Of a stretch of 64,000 nucleotides of DNA, positions 8,450 through 18,347 are shown in pieces. Origin of the DNA: Thioclava nitratireducens (GTDB taxonomy: Bacteria > Pseudomonadota > Alphaproteobacteria > Rhodobacterales > Rhodobacteraceae). Made by a program: the position numbers and the translations under genes. Within the stretch, counting starts at the first letter, position 1. Every line of letters begins with the position of its first letter. The notes beneath the pieces were generated by a model. The model did no database searches and had not been told where the DNA came from. It saw only the letters and a program-made list of their open reading frames with translations. Location of the stretch: assembly GCF_001940525.2 (NCBI RefSeq), contig NZ_CP019437.1, positions 3,149,501 through 3,213,500 of the forward strand. The letters run 5' to 3'.

Positions 8450-9169
8450 ATGGCTGATTTCGAAACGATGCGGACCCCTCGCGCGGGCACGCGTCAGGCT
8501 GCGATTGACGAGGGTCTTCGCGCACATATGAACAAGGTCTACGGGCTTATGTCGCTGGCGATGCTGGTGACCGGGGCCGTAGCGTTTGGTGTGGGTACGA
8601 ACCCGGCGCTCGTTGCCGCGATCTTCGGTTCGGGCCTCAAATGGGTTGTGATGCTGGCCCCGCTGGCGATCGTCTTCGCCTTCGGCGCGATGATCAACAA
8701 GATGTCGACCAGCACGGCGCAGATCGTGTTCTTCGTCTATGCCGCACTGATGGGCCTGTCGATCAGCTTCATCTTCGCCGCCTATACCGGCATCTCGATC
8801 GCGCAGACCTTCCTCGTGACGGCGATCTCCTTCGCGGGTCTCTCGCTTTACGGCTACACCACGAAGCGTAACCTTTCCGCGATGGGCTCGTTCCTGATGA
8901 TGGGTCTGATCGGCCTGATCGTCGCCTCGATCGTGAACATCTTCCTCGCCTCCTCGGCGATGGCCTTCGCGATCTCGGTGATCGGCGTTCTGATCTTCGC
9001 GGGCCTCACGGCTTACGACACGCAGAACATCAAGAACACCTACCTGCAGCTCGCTGCCAGCGACTCGGAGTTCATGGGCAAGGCCGCCATCATCGGCGCG
9101 CTGCAGCTCTACCTGGACTTCCTGAACCTGTTCATGTTCCTGCTGCAATTCATGGGCAACCGCCAGTAA
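8450..9169 (+). CDS. Bax inhibitor-1 / YccA family membrane protein
   Basis: The protein has 239 residues and about seven hydrophobic segments. The family pattern is visible: an N-terminal soluble stretch, then LMSLAMLVTGAVAF, a central TLGYTTK-like segment (YGYTTKRNLS) and the C-terminal AYDTQNIKNTY and ALQLYLDFLNLFMFLLQ. The ATG at 8450 has a GGAGGTGCTG ribosome site. BI-1/YccA proteins bind and modulate FtsH or leak calcium in some species; the role here is inferred from the family only. Confidence 0.92.
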   Translation: MADFETMRTPRAGTRQAAIDEGLRAHMNKVYGLMSLAMLVTGAVAFGVGTNPALVAAIFGSGLKWVVMLAPLAIVFAFGAMINKMSTSTAQIVFFVYAALMGLSISFIFAAYTGISIAQTFLVTAISFAGLSLYGYTTKRNLSAMGSFLMMGLIGLIVASIVNIFLASSAMAFAISVIGVLIFAGLTAYDTQNIKNTYLQLAASDSEFMGKAAIIGALQLYLDFLNLFMFLLQFMGNRQ

Positions 9170-9192
9170 TCGGCACGCTCACGAGACATTCG

Positions 9193-9221
9193 AAAGCCCC
9201 GCCCTTCCGGCGGGGCTTTTT
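9193..9221 (+). terminator. Rho-independent terminator after the BI-1 gene
   Basis: An 11-bp stem (AAAGCCCCGCC paired with GGCGGGGCTTT) with a short loop ends in a T run. It lies between two convergent genes and can serve both. Confidence 0.88.
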
Positions 9222-9225
9222 CATG

Positions 9226-10200
9226 TCAGCCCATCCGTAGTGCCATATCCAGCATCCGGTTGGAGAAGCCCCACTCATTGTCATACCAGCCGAAGACCCG
9301 GATCAGCCCGTGCGCGGTCGCCCGCGTCTCGGGCAGCGCCATGACGACGCTCTCGGGGCGCGCGCGCAGATCGGTGGAGACGAGCGGCTTCCCGGTCGTG
9401 CCGATCACCCCGCCTGCGTCCCGCAGCATCGCGTTGACCTGTTCGACCGTGGCGGGATTTTTCACCGTCACCGCCAGATCGACCGCCGAGACGGAGGCCG
9501 TGGGCACCCGCACCGCCTGCGCGATCAGGCGACCGGCGAGATCGGGCAGCACCTCTTCCATCAGCTTGCCCGCAGAGGTCGTCGTCGGCACCATCGAGAG
9601 CGCCGCCGCGCGCGAGCGTTCCATCGGGCCGCGCGGCTTGTCGACCGTGGGCTGCGAGCCGGTATAGCAATGCACCGTCGTCATCGAGCCGGTGACGATC
9701 CCGAATTCCGCATCGATCAGCCGCGCGAGCGGCGCCAGCGCATTCGTCGTGCAGCTTGCATTGGAGACGATCTTCTGCCCGTTCAGCGCCGCGTCATTCG
9801 CGCCCAGAACCACCGTGATCTCCGCCGCTTTCGCAGGTCCCGAGATCAGCACGCGAGACGCGCCGCCCGCGATCCCCTGCCCCGCAATCTGCGGGCTGTC
9901 GGCCCGACCGGTGCATTCCATCACCAGATCGACATCCGACAGATCGAGCGTGGAGATATCATCCGCGCGGTGCAGCGCGATCCGGGTGCCGTTGATCACC
10001 AGCGCGCCCTCTTCCAGCGTGACACTCCCGCGCCACGGGCCGAAGACGCTGTCATATTCGAAGAGGTAAGCCAGCATCTCGGGCGCTTCGATATCGTTCA
10101 CGCCCACGATCTCCAGCCCCGGCCAGCTCGCAGGCGCCTCCGCCCAGGCGCGCAGCACCGAGCGACCGATCCGTCCGAACCCGTTTATGAAAACACGCAT
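9226..10200 (-). CDS. gap: Type I glyceraldehyde-3-phosphate dehydrogenase
   Basis: The protein has 324 residues from the ATG at 10200. The NAD motif NGFGRIGR is at 6-13, and VNDIE carries the Asp typical of NAD preference. The catalytic Cys is at about 150 (SNASCTTNALAPL) and the His at about 177 (TTVHCYTGSQ). Most GAPDHs read TTVHAYTNDQ here, so this is a divergent paralogue. Erythrose-4-phosphate dehydrogenase is a possible alternative. It stands alone, without pgk or tkt, which suggests an accessory copy. Confidence 0.88.
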   Translation of the reverse strand: MRVFINGFGRIGRSVLRAWAEAPASWPGLEIVGVNDIEAPEMLAYLFEYDSVFGPWRGSVTLEEGALVINGTRIALHRADDISTLDLSDVDLVMECTGRADSPQIAGQGIAGGASRVLISGPAKAAEITVVLGANDAALNGQKIVSNASCTTNALAPLARLIDAEFGIVTGSMTTVHCYTGSQPTVDKPRGPMERSRAAALSMVPTTTSAGKLMEEVLPDLAGRLIAQAVRVPTASVSAVDLAVTVKNPATVEQVNAMLRDAGGVIGTTGKPLVSTDLRARPESVVMALPETRATAHGLIRVFGWYDNEWGFSNRMLDMALRMG

Positions 10201-10284
10201 CTGGCGCACCTCCTGCAACCGCCCTTAGCGCCGCAAGGCGCCAAGGGAAAGCGCGCGATTGTCACCGATACGGCAGAGACCGCC

Positions 10285-11382
10285 TCAAGCGGACAATTCG
10301 CGCGCGGTGATCTGGTAGGTGAAGTCCTTGGCGTCGAGATAGTCGCGGCGTTTGCCGTCGATCTCGGCCTGCGGATACATAAGATAGGGCAGCTCCGGCC
10401 CGTCCGAACCCGGCAGATCCACGTCATGCGCGTAGTTATAGGCGACCCAGTTGCCTTCCCACGCGCCGAAGAGCTTCGCACGCACATCGACCACTTTGGG
10501 GTCTTTGAGGCCCAGATGCCCCTCGCCTTCCTGCAGCATCACCTTGCGCACATCGGCGGCATCGGCAGGCACCCAGCCGAAGCCGCTCAGCCAAACCTCC
10601 GAGCGGCAATGCTGCGCGCCGGTGGCGTCGTCGGATTTCAGACCGAGGCTCTTGTAGCCGAAACGCGAGGGCGCGACGCGGATGCCATAGACATCGCGCG
10701 CAGGGAGCCCGGCGGCGCGCGCCAGACCCACGAAGAGCGCGTTGAGGTCGGCGCATTTGCCCGACAGATCGCCCGAGGTCAGCATGAAGGCGATATCGCC
10801 CAAGCCGCAGCCCGGCGTCTTCGGGTTGCGCACGGTGTTCTCGACGATCCATTCGTAGATCGCGCGGGCTTTCTCCAGATCGCCGGTCTTTCCACGGGTG
10901 ATCGAGTCGGCGGTCTGCTTCACGATCCCGTCGGTCGGCAGCAGCTTGGTCGCGGCGGTGAAACGCGCACGCTCGACCTCGTCCAGCGGCTCGACATCGC
11001 CCGGCTTGCTCAGATCGACCACGAAGTCCTGCGTCTGGGCCTGTGCGGTCACGGTCAGCTTGCGCGGGCCCTGGGAAGCGCCCCAGACCGCGTGCACCAT
11101 CGGAGTGCCGCTATCGGGCGCGTTCACGATCTGCACCTCGTCCGCATCGCTCTCCCAGTTCACCGCGCCGGGCTTCATCCAGCCGTCGCCATGCACGGAG
11201 GGTACCGGCACCCAGAGCTGCGCCGTCTCGCCGCCGCCGGGCAGGCTGACTTTGGTGACCAGCTCGAAGTTGCGCCAGCCCGTGGGCTTGGGATCGAACG
11301 CCGCCATCGCGCCGCGCGGGCTGGCCGCCAGCGCCACCGAAGCCGCGCCGAGTTGCAGAAGACGCCGTCTGTTCAAAGCCAT
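10285..11382 (-). CDS. Exported transglutaminase-like domain protein
   Basis: The protein has 365 residues. The N-terminus NRRRLLQLGAASVALAA resembles a signal peptide with a loose Tat-like twin Arg. The transglutaminase-like triad is visible: Cys at about 210 (SGKCADLNALF), His at about 258 (AQHCRSEVW) and Asp at about 274 (VPADAAD). It is probably a periplasmic peptidase or ligase. It lies 69 bases beyond pstB in the same direction, where phoU is found in many genomes, but nothing in it suggests a phosphate role. Confidence 0.83.
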   Translation of the reverse strand: MALNRRRLLQLGAASVALAASPRGAMAAFDPKPTGWRNFELVTKVSLPGGGETAQLWVPVPSVHGDGWMKPGAVNWESDADEVQIVNAPDSGTPMVHAVWGASQGPRKLTVTAQAQTQDFVVDLSKPGDVEPLDEVERARFTAATKLLPTDGIVKQTADSITRGKTGDLEKARAIYEWIVENTVRNPKTPGCGLGDIAFMLTSGDLSGKCADLNALFVGLARAAGLPARDVYGIRVAPSRFGYKSLGLKSDDATGAQHCRSEVWLSGFGWVPADAADVRKVMLQEGEGHLGLKDPKVVDVRAKLFGAWEGNWVAYNYAHDVDLPGSDGPELPYLMYPQAEIDGKRRDYLDAKDFTYQITARELSA

Positions 11383-11451
11383 GTCACCACTCCGCTGGAT
11401 TCTGGCCGCGTTCTACGCCCGCGTCCCTGCAAGAACAAGGCATCCGTGCGC

Positions 11452-12261
11452 TCAGCCGAAACGGCCAGTGATGTAATCCGACGTGCGCTCGACCCGCGGG
11501 CGGGTGAAAATCTGAGCGGTCTCGCCCTCTTCGATCAGCTCGCCCAGATACATGAAGGCGGTGCGGTCGCTGACGCGGCTCGCCTGCTGCATGTTGTGGG
11601 TGACGATGGCGATGGTGAACTGCTCCTTGAGCTGGTGGATCGTCTCCTCCAGCTTGCCGGTCGAGATCGGGTCGAGCGCGGAAGCCGGTTCGTCGAGCAG
11701 GATCACCTCCGGTTCCACCGCGATGGTACGCGCGACGCACAGGCGCTGCTGCTGACCACCCGAGAGCGACTGGCCCGAGCTTTGCAGCTTGTCCTTCACC
11801 TCGTCCCAGAGCGCCGCGCCTTTCAGCGCCGCCTGCACCCGGTCGTCGATCTCGGATTTCGCGTAATTCGCGAGGCGGAGACCGAAAGCGATATTCTCGT
11901 GGATCGTCATCGGGAAGGGCGTGGGTTTCTGGAACACCATGCCCACCTTCGCGCGCAGCCGGTTCAGATCGACCTTCTTACCAAGGATATTCTCGCCATC
12001 GAGCAGCACTTCCCCCGTCGCGGTCTGCTTCGGATAGAGGTCATACATCCGGTTGAGCACGCGCAGGAGCGTGGACTTGCCGCAACCCGACGGGCCGATG
12101 AAGGCGGTTACGCGGTTCTCGGGCAGGTCCAGATTGATCGATTTCAGGGCTTTGAAATCACCGTAGAAGAAATCGAGATTCTTGATCGAGATGCGCGGTT
12201 TCGGCGCGGGATCGACCCCGTCGAAGGTCATCGGCGAGCGTTCTCGGGTGAGGGTATCCAT
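11452..12261 (-). CDS. pstB: Phosphate ABC transporter ATP-binding protein PstB
   Basis: The protein has 269 residues. It shows Walker A (GPSGCGKST), [20 protein letters not shown], the signature [17 protein letters not shown], Walker B ([13 protein letters not shown]) and the PstB-typical [12 protein letters not shown]. It energises high-affinity phosphate import with PstC and PstA. The start overlaps the pstA stop, and it closes the pstSCAB order. Confidence 0.97.
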   Translation of the reverse strand: MDTLTRERSPMTFDGVDPAPKPRISIKNLDFFYGDFKALKSINLDLPENRVTAFIGPSGCGKSTLLRVLNRMYDLYPKQTATGEVLLDGENILGKKVDLNRLRAKVGMVFQKPTPFPMTIHENIAFGLRLANYAKSEIDDRVQAALKGAALWDEVKDKLQSSGQSLSGGQQQRLCVARTIAVEPEVILLDEPASALDPISTGKLEETIHQLKEQFTIAIVTHNMQQASRVSDRTAFMYLGELIEEGETAQIFTRPRVERTSDYITGRFG

Positions 12262-13100
12262 CAGTGTTTCTCCTTCTTGGAGGTAACGAGGCGGGCGACA
12301 ATCGACAGCGCCAGCACCGCGACGGTGATGAGAAGCGCGCCTGCCCAGGCAAGGGCCTGCCAGTTATCGTAGGGCGAGAGCGCGAATTGAAAGATGGTGA
12401 TCGGTAGCGAGGCCATCGGCTGCGTCAGATCGAGGCTGAAGAAATTGTTGCTGAGCGCCGTGAACAGAAGCGGCGCAGTCTCGCCCGAAATCCGGGCGAT
12501 GGCCAGCAGCACGCCGGTCACGATCCCCGCCATCGCCGCCTTGTAAGCGACCGTGCGGATCACGATCCAGCGCGGCCAGCCCATCGCAAGCCCCGCTTCG
12601 CGCAGCTGATCGGGCACGAGGCGCAGCATGTCCTCTGTGGTGCGCACGACGATCGGGATCACGAGGATCGCCAGCGCGACCGAGCCCGCAAGCGCGGAGA
12701 AATGCCCAAGGCTGACGACGAGCACCTGATAGACGAAGAGGCCGACGATGATCGACGGCGCCGACAGCAGGATGTCGTTCACGAAACGGATCACTTTGGA
12801 CAGCTTCGCATAGCGCCCGTATTCCGCCATGTAGGTCCCGGCGAGGATGCCAATCGGCGTCCCGATCGCCACCGCGATCACCGACATGATCACCGAGCCG
12901 AGGATCGCGTTGCGCAAGCCGCCCGGCTCCATCGGCGAGGGCGTGTCTTGCGTGAAGACGGCTAGGTTCAGCGCGCTCGCCCCCTTGTAGAGCAGGTAGA
13001 GCAGGATCACGGCCAGCACGAAGAGGCCGAGCGCCGCCGCCCCCGTGGACAGCGTCATCATCACCGCGTTGACGGTCTTTCTGCGGGTCATCGAAGCCAT
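12261..13100 (-). CDS. pstA: Phosphate ABC transporter permease PstA
   Basis: The protein has 279 residues with six predicted membrane segments. The permease coupling motif is [17 protein letters not shown], and PstA features such as GTYMAEYGR and the C-terminal [13 protein letters not shown] are present. It overlaps pstB and lies 3 bases after pstC. Confidence 0.95.
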   Translation of the reverse strand: MASMTRRKTVNAVMMTLSTGAAALGLFVLAVILLYLLYKGASALNLAVFTQDTPSPMEPGGLRNAILGSVIMSVIAVAIGTPIGILAGTYMAEYGRYAKLSKVIRFVNDILLSAPSIIVGLFVYQVLVVSLGHFSALAGSVALAILVIPIVVRTTEDMLRLVPDQLREAGLAMGWPRWIVIRTVAYKAAMAGIVTGVLLAIARISGETAPLLFTALSNNFFSLDLTQPMASLPITIFQFALSPYDNWQALAWAGALLITVAVLALSIVARLVTSKKEKH

Positions 13101-13103
13101 GCG

Positions 13104-14072
13104 TTACGCTCCCGACTTTTGCTTCATGCGCTTTAGCATCCACTGGGCAGCGGCGAGCACGATGAAGGTGAGGATGAACAGAACGAGGCCCAGCGCGATA
13201 AGCGACGAGGTGTAGATCGGCGTCGTGGCCTCGGTGAATTCGTTGGCGATAGCCGCCGAGATTGTCGTGCCCGGCGCGAGGATCGAGCCCGAGATGCGAT
13301 GCGCGTTGCCGATCACGAAGGTCACGGCCATCGTCTCGCCCAGCGCGCGGCCGAGCGACAGCATGATACCGCCCACCAGCGCGGTGCGCACATGCGGGAT
13401 CACGATGTGGCGGTTCACCTCCCAACGGGTCATGCCCATGCCATAGGCGCTTTCACGCAGCATCGGCGGCACCGTCTGGAAGATGTCGCGCGCGAGCGAG
13501 GCGATGAAGGGCAGGATCATCATCGCGAGGATCAGCCCCGCCGTCAGCATCCCGATCCCGTAGGGCGGGCCCGCGAAGAGGCCACCGATCACCGGGACAT
13601 TGCCCAGCGTGTCGATCAGGAAGGGCTGGATATAGCTCTGCATGAAGGGCGCGAAGACGAAGAGGCCCCAGATGCCGTAAATGATAGAGGGGATGCCCGC
13701 GAGCAGCTCGATCGCGATCCCCAACGGGCGACGCAACATGCGCGGGCAGGTCTCCGTCAGGAAGATCGCGATGCCAAGGCCCACCGGCACCGCTATGACC
13801 ATCGCGATGATCGAGGTGACGACCGTGCCGTAGAGCGGTGCCAGCGCGCCGAACTTTTCGGTCACCGGGTTCCATTTCTCGGTCCACAGGAACGGCAGCC
13901 CGTATTCCTTGAGTGCCGGCCACGCCCCCATGACGAGCGAGACGAACACGCCCAGAAGGACCAGCAGCACCACCACCGCGGCGGCCAGCGTCAAGGTTCC
14001 GAAAATCCGGTCGGACTGGGCTACCGGGCGCGCGCTATTCACGCCTCTCTCGTAATCGCTTGTCGCCGTCAT
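13104..14072 (-). CDS. pstC: Phosphate ABC transporter permease PstC
   Basis: The protein has 322 residues from the ATG at 14072 (ribosome site GGAG 8 bases before); a GTG 12 bases upstream is an alternative. It has about six membrane segments and PstC motifs: AIFLTETCPRMLRRPLG, ELLAGIPSIIYGIWGLFV and MTRWEVNRHIVIPHV. It pairs with PstA in the inner membrane. Confidence 0.95.
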   Translation of the reverse strand: MTATSDYERGVNSARPVAQSDRIFGTLTLAAAVVVLLVLLGVFVSLVMGAWPALKEYGLPFLWTEKWNPVTEKFGALAPLYGTVVTSIIAMVIAVPVGLGIAIFLTETCPRMLRRPLGIAIELLAGIPSIIYGIWGLFVFAPFMQSYIQPFLIDTLGNVPVIGGLFAGPPYGIGMLTAGLILAMMILPFIASLARDIFQTVPPMLRESAYGMGMTRWEVNRHIVIPHVRTALVGGIMLSLGRALGETMAVTFVIGNAHRISGSILAPGTTISAAIANEFTEATTPIYTSSLIALGLVLFILTFIVLAAAQWMLKRMKQKSGA

Positions 14073-14149
14073 CGCGCACTCCACTCAAAATCGCAGAAAG
14101 GGAGGGCCGCAGTCACGGCCCTCCCCCGAAGGTGTTTATGAAGGAAGGA

Positions 14150-15202
14150 TCAGTTGTTCATGGCCCAGACGGGGTTGCCATCCTTGCCCTTGATCTGGCC
14201 CCATTCCTTCTTGATCTGGGCCACGACATTGTCGGGCATCGGGATGTAGTCCAGCTTCGCCGCGGCGTCGTCGCCGTTGGCGTAGGCCCAGTCGAAGAAC
14301 TTCAGCGCCTCTTTCGACGCTGCGCCGTCCTTGGCATCCTTGTGCATCAGGATGAAGGTCGCCGCGGTCATCGGCCAGGTCTTGTCGCCCGGCTGGTTGG
14401 CGAGGATCACGCCGAAGCCCGGCTGGCTCGACCAGTCGGCATTGGCGGCGGCAGCGGCGAAGGCTTCGGACTTCGGCGCGACTTTCTTGCCTGCTTTGTT
14501 GATCATGTCCGTGTAGGTCATGTTGTTCTGCAGCGCGTAGGCATATTCGACATAGCCGATCGAGTTCTTCGTCTGATCGACATTCGCGGCCACGCCCTGG
14601 TTACCCTTGGCGCCAAGACCCACCGGCCATTCGACCGAGGTCGAGACGCCGATATCGTTCTTCCAGGTCTCGTCGACCGAGGCGAGATAATAGGTGTAGT
14701 TGAAGGTGGTGCCCGAACCGTCCGAACGGTGGACAACGGCGATCGCCGCGTCGGGGAGCTTCACGCCGTCATTGAGCTTCGCGATGGCCGGATCGTTCCA
14801 CTTGGTGATCTTGCCTTCGTAGATTTTCGCCAGCGTCTCGCCGTCGAGAACCAGCTCGCCCGGCTTGATGCCTTCGACGTTCACGACCGGAACGATGCCG
14901 CCCATGACGGTCGGGAACTGAACCAGCGTGTTCTTCTCCAGCTCATCGCCGCCCAGCGGCTTGTCGGACGCGCCGAAGGTCACGGTGCGGGACTCGATCT
15001 GCTTGATGCCACCGCCCGAGCCGATGGCCTGGTAGTTGAGACCGGTACCGGTCTTCTCTTTGTAGGTTTTCGCCCAGTCCGAGTAGATCGGGTAGGGGAA
15101 GGTCGCGCCGGCGCCGGAGATATCGGCGGCCTGCACGGCGGCGGCCGAAGCCAGCGTCGCACCGGCGATCGCGGCGGAGAGGGTGAGGCGGGTGATGAAC
15201 AT
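14150..15202 (-). CDS. pstS: Periplasmic phosphate-binding protein PstS
   Basis: The protein has 350 residues with a Sec signal peptide ending near AAAVQAADISG. Mature-protein motifs are ISGAGATFPYPIY, GSGGGIKQIESRTVTFGASDKPL and HRSDGSGTTFNYTYYL, which contact phosphate. It is the first gene of the operon, and a Pho box lies about 90 bases upstream. Confidence 0.96.
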   Translation of the reverse strand: MFITRLTLSAAIAGATLASAAAVQAADISGAGATFPYPIYSDWAKTYKEKTGTGLNYQAIGSGGGIKQIESRTVTFGASDKPLGGDELEKNTLVQFPTVMGGIVPVVNVEGIKPGELVLDGETLAKIYEGKITKWNDPAIAKLNDGVKLPDAAIAVVHRSDGSGTTFNYTYYLASVDETWKNDIGVSTSVEWPVGLGAKGNQGVAANVDQTKNSIGYVEYAYALQNNMTYTDMINKAGKKVAPKSEAFAAAAANADWSSQPGFGVILANQPGDKTWPMTAATFILMHKDAKDGAASKEALKFFDWAYANGDDAAAKLDYIPMPDNVVAQIKKEWGQIKGKDGNPVWAMNN

Positions 15203-15290
15203 TGAACAGTCCTCGCTGTCAGAATTCGGATACTGTGAACGCGGTAACGAAACTCGTCCCGTCCGCTGGGGGGACTAATGACGGGGCTTC

Positions 15291-15308
15291 TTGACAGCTA
15301 TGTAACAG
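15291..15308 (-). promoter_or_regulatory. Pho box upstream of pstS
   Basis: Read on the minus strand the site is CTGTTACATAGCTGTCAA, two CTGT(C/T) half-sites 11 bases apart, close to the PhoB consensus of two 11-bp repeats. It predicts induction of pstSCAB at low phosphate. The remaining gap to 15669 shows no gene I can support. Confidence 0.72.
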
Positions 15309-15669
15309 TCGCGACTGCGTGAAAGGCCGTGATATCCGGACGTTTTCGCGGACTTCGGGATCACGAGGCGCGGCGCACGGACGCCCCGAAAATGACGACC
15401 TGCAAGACGCTTTCGCGCACCGCTATCGATCACGACAAAATCGCAAGGTCGCGAGGCACGAGCGTTTTGGGCCACCCCTCGTGTAAATTTCCCCGAGAAA
15501 ATGACAGGTGGCAGGCGTTTTTTGTGACGGTTTCTCTCTCAGGCAGCGTCCGTGAGGGCCGGATTGTTCATCCCCAGCGACCCCGAGTCGCGGCGCCACA
15601 GCCCTCCGGCGACCGGCTGAATCGCCATGCCCGGCCTCCGCAGGCCAACTACGCGACCTGCCGGGCCGC

Positions 15670-16512
15670 TCACAAGATCACGCACGGCTCGGGAATGCCC
15701 ACGAACGGCGCGCGCAGAAGATAGGTCAGCCCTTGCGCCGCATCCGGGTCGGTCATGCCCTCCAGCGCGCTCGTAACCAGCAGGTCGCGCATATCCGCGC
15801 CGCCGAAGGCCGGACAGGTGCTGTTCTTCCCGGGCAGATCGAGATGGTGGGTCATACGACCTTCCGCATCGAAGCGGGCCACGCGCCCGGAACTCCACAG
15901 CGCGCACCAGAGGCCACCCTCGGCATCGACCACCGCGCCGTCGGGATAGAGGCCCTCGGCCGAGAGGTCGAGAAAAGGTCTCCGCTCCCCCTCGGGCCAG
16001 CCATCCGCATCCAGCGGCTGACGCCAGACCTTGTGGCTGGGCGTATCTGCGAAATAGGCAGTCCGCCCATCCGGCGTGAAGCAAATCGCGTTGGGGATCG
16101 AAATCTCCGTGACCAGACGACGTAGCTCGCCGCGGTAATAGCGGTAGATCGCACCGCGCCGTCGCTCGGCCTTTTTGCCCATCGTGCCGAACCAGAAGCC
16201 GCCCTGCCGATCCGCGCGCCCGTCATTCGAGCGGGTGCCGGGATCGTCGCCTTCCACCTCGATGAGCGGCTCGAGCGTCCCCTCGGCAATGTTGAACAGA
16301 GACAGCCCGATCTCGGTCGCGAGGATCATCCGCTCGCGGTCCACCCAGCCCGCGGCCGAGGCCATGCCCTCGAACTGCCATTCGCTCGGACCGTTGGCAT
16401 CGCGCGTCAGCAGCCTGCGGTTCAGGATGTCGAACCAGAAGAACTGGCTACGCTCGGGATGCCAGAACGGCCCTTCGCCCAGTTCGCAAACCCTGTCGTC
16501 AAACACGCTCAT
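15670..16512 (-). CDS. SMP-30/gluconolactonase/LRE family protein
   Basis: The protein has 280 residues, the length of the six-bladed propeller lactonases. Family motifs are LGEGPFWHPERSQFFWFDI (metal-ligand Glu), SNDGRADRQGGFWFGTM (Asn/Asp ligands) and LYPDGAVVDAEGGLWCALW (Asp ligand). It probably opens a sugar lactone such as gluconolactone or arabinolactone. There is no sugar pathway gene beside it to fix the substrate. Confidence 0.88.
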   Translation of the reverse strand: MSVFDDRVCELGEGPFWHPERSQFFWFDILNRRLLTRDANGPSEWQFEGMASAAGWVDRERMILATEIGLSLFNIAEGTLEPLIEVEGDDPGTRSNDGRADRQGGFWFGTMGKKAERRRGAIYRYYRGELRRLVTEISIPNAICFTPDGRTAYFADTPSHKVWRQPLDADGWPEGERRPFLDLSAEGLYPDGAVVDAEGGLWCALWSSGRVARFDAEGRMTHHLDLPGKNSTCPAFGGADMRDLLVTSALEGMTDPDAAQGLTYLLRAPFVGIPEPCVIL

Positions 16513-16635
16513 CTATTTCCTCCCGCAATTTGCGGAACCCTCTCACTCCTGCAAGTCCTCGGGCAAGAGGGTCCAGGACTTGTTCCGGCAATCGACCCTC
16601 CGCAAGGCGCGACGGGTCTCCAGGCTGCGCTAGGC

Positions 16636-18273
16636 TCACCCGGTCAGCCGCGTCGCCCGCAGATCGCCCGCCTGTTCGAGGATCGGGTAGGCGACATAGG
16701 TCATGTCCGTGTTGATCTGCTTCAGCGCGCGCACGGTTTCCTGATGGATATTCGTGGTCTCGATGGAGGCGCTGTTATTCGCACGCAGCCGGGCGAGGTG
16801 TGCGGCCTGCAATTCGGCCTCGGCGGCGCGGGTGCGGTCTTTTTCCTCCACGAGCTGTCGCGCGTCGTCGATCTCGCCCGACATCAGGACGTTCAGCGCA
16901 ACCCGCGCATTCGACGCGACTCGGTCGTGGAAATCGGTCAGCTCACGCAGCCCCTCTTCGGAGAAGGTCAGGCCGCGTTCGTGGATACGCTGCGCGAGAT
17001 CCACGAGATTGGTCGAGATCTGGTCGCCCGCATCCTCGAGATGGTTCGCGACCATCGCGATCTCCATCGCGCGCCGGGATTGCTCGGTGCTCAGCCGTGT
17101 CTCGTTGAGCCGCGCGACATAGAGCTTGATCTCGTAATGCATCCGGTCGACTTCGTTCTCGGTGCGCTTGATGCGGGCGGCGATTTCCGGATCCCAATGC
17201 ACGAAGAGCCCCAAGGCGGGTTGCAGCATCTCGAAGACCGACTCGCCCATGCGCAACAGCTCGCGTGCCGCATTGCCGAGCGCATGCCCCGGATCGCCGA
17301 GCCCCTTTTGATCGAGGGCGCTGATCCGAGTGGGCGACATCTCCTTGCGGTCCGCCACGACCGCTCCGGCAAGGCGCAGCACCGACGGGATCAGCGGAAG
17401 CGAGAGGATTGCGACGCCGAGGTTGAAGACGAGGTGCAGATTGATCACCCGCCGCGCCATCGTGCCACCCAAGAAGTCGAGCGCTTGCGGATAGAAAATC
17501 AGGCCGAGCAGCACAAGCATGGCCCCGCCCCCGCGCAGGACGAAATTCGACACCATGATCCGGCGCGGGATCGGATCGGCCGAGAGGGTCAGCATCACCG
17601 GGATGATCGCCCCGCCGAGATTGGCGCCGAGCACCATCGCCGCAGCGCCCGGCCCCGGCAGCAGGCCCTGCCCGGCGAAGGTCACGAACATCAGCACCGC
17701 CGCAATCGAGGAATGCATCGCCCAGGTCAGCAGCGCCCCGAGGACGAAGGCCGAGACCAGATCGCTGCCCAACCGCGTCAGCACCGCATTGACGAGCGCG
17801 CTTTCGCGCAGTGGAGCCGTCGCCTCGCCGATCAGACCGAGCGAGAGCAGCACCAGCGCCAGCCCCACCAAGATACGCCCCGCCTGCCGCGGCCGCCGGG
17901 CTTTCGATTTGAGAAACAGCGTCACCCCGATCACCAGCAGCGCGGGCACCAGCACATGGATCGGCGAGAGCAGGATCTGGGCCACGATCGACGAGCCCAG
18001 ATCGGCGCCCAGCACGAGCGCCACGCCAGAGATCGCCGCCAATGTTCCGCTCGCGGCAAAACCTGCAGTCAGGATCGCGACGGCGGTCGAACTTTGCAGC
18101 AGCATCGCTGCCCCCGTCCCCGCCGCCATCGCGCTGATCCGCGTCCCGGCCGTGCGGCGCAGGAACTGTCGCAGCGACGCCATGAAAGCGCGCTCGACCC
18201 CGGTGCGGATCAGCCGAACCGCCCAGAGAAGCAGCGCCACGGCGCCCGCCAGATCGATCAGGAAATAGATCAT
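16636..18273 (-). CDS. Na/Pi cotransporter family protein with PhoU-like C-terminal domain
   Basis: The protein has 545 residues from the ATG at 18273 (GGGAGAG ribosome site). The N-terminal half carries two related membrane repeats with the QSSTA motif (AMLLQSSTAVAILTAGF) typical of NptA/YjbB sodium-phosphate transporters. Residues after about 350 form long charged helices of PhoU type. Bacterial members import or export phosphate. It lies 1.4 kb from pstS, but no Pho box of similar quality is seen in front of it. Confidence 0.88.
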   Translation of the reverse strand: MIYFLIDLAGAVALLLWAVRLIRTGVERAFMASLRQFLRRTAGTRISAMAAGTGAAMLLQSSTAVAILTAGFAASGTLAAISGVALVLGADLGSSIVAQILLSPIHVLVPALLVIGVTLFLKSKARRPRQAGRILVGLALVLLSLGLIGEATAPLRESALVNAVLTRLGSDLVSAFVLGALLTWAMHSSIAAVLMFVTFAGQGLLPGPGAAAMVLGANLGGAIIPVMLTLSADPIPRRIMVSNFVLRGGGAMLVLLGLIFYPQALDFLGGTMARRVINLHLVFNLGVAILSLPLIPSVLRLAGAVVADRKEMSPTRISALDQKGLGDPGHALGNAARELLRMGESVFEMLQPALGLFVHWDPEIAARIKRTENEVDRMHYEIKLYVARLNETRLSTEQSRRAMEIAMVANHLEDAGDQISTNLVDLAQRIHERGLTFSEEGLRELTDFHDRVASNARVALNVLMSGEIDDARQLVEEKDRTRAAEAELQAAHLARLRANNSASIETTNIHQETVRALKQINTDMTYVAYPILEQAGDLRATRLTG

Positions 18274-18347
18274 GCGCTCTCCCAAATCCCGCGCTCCGCC
18301 CGGGTTACCTCCGACGGCGCGCGGTCCTTTTCAGGTTAAACTGCATC

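Noticed and set aside
9310..12372. Very long plus-strand open frame opposite gap, the transglutaminase-like gene and pstB
   Set aside because: It is antisense to three well-supported genes, has a low-complexity Arg/His-rich composition and no recognisable domain; it follows from high G+C codon bias.
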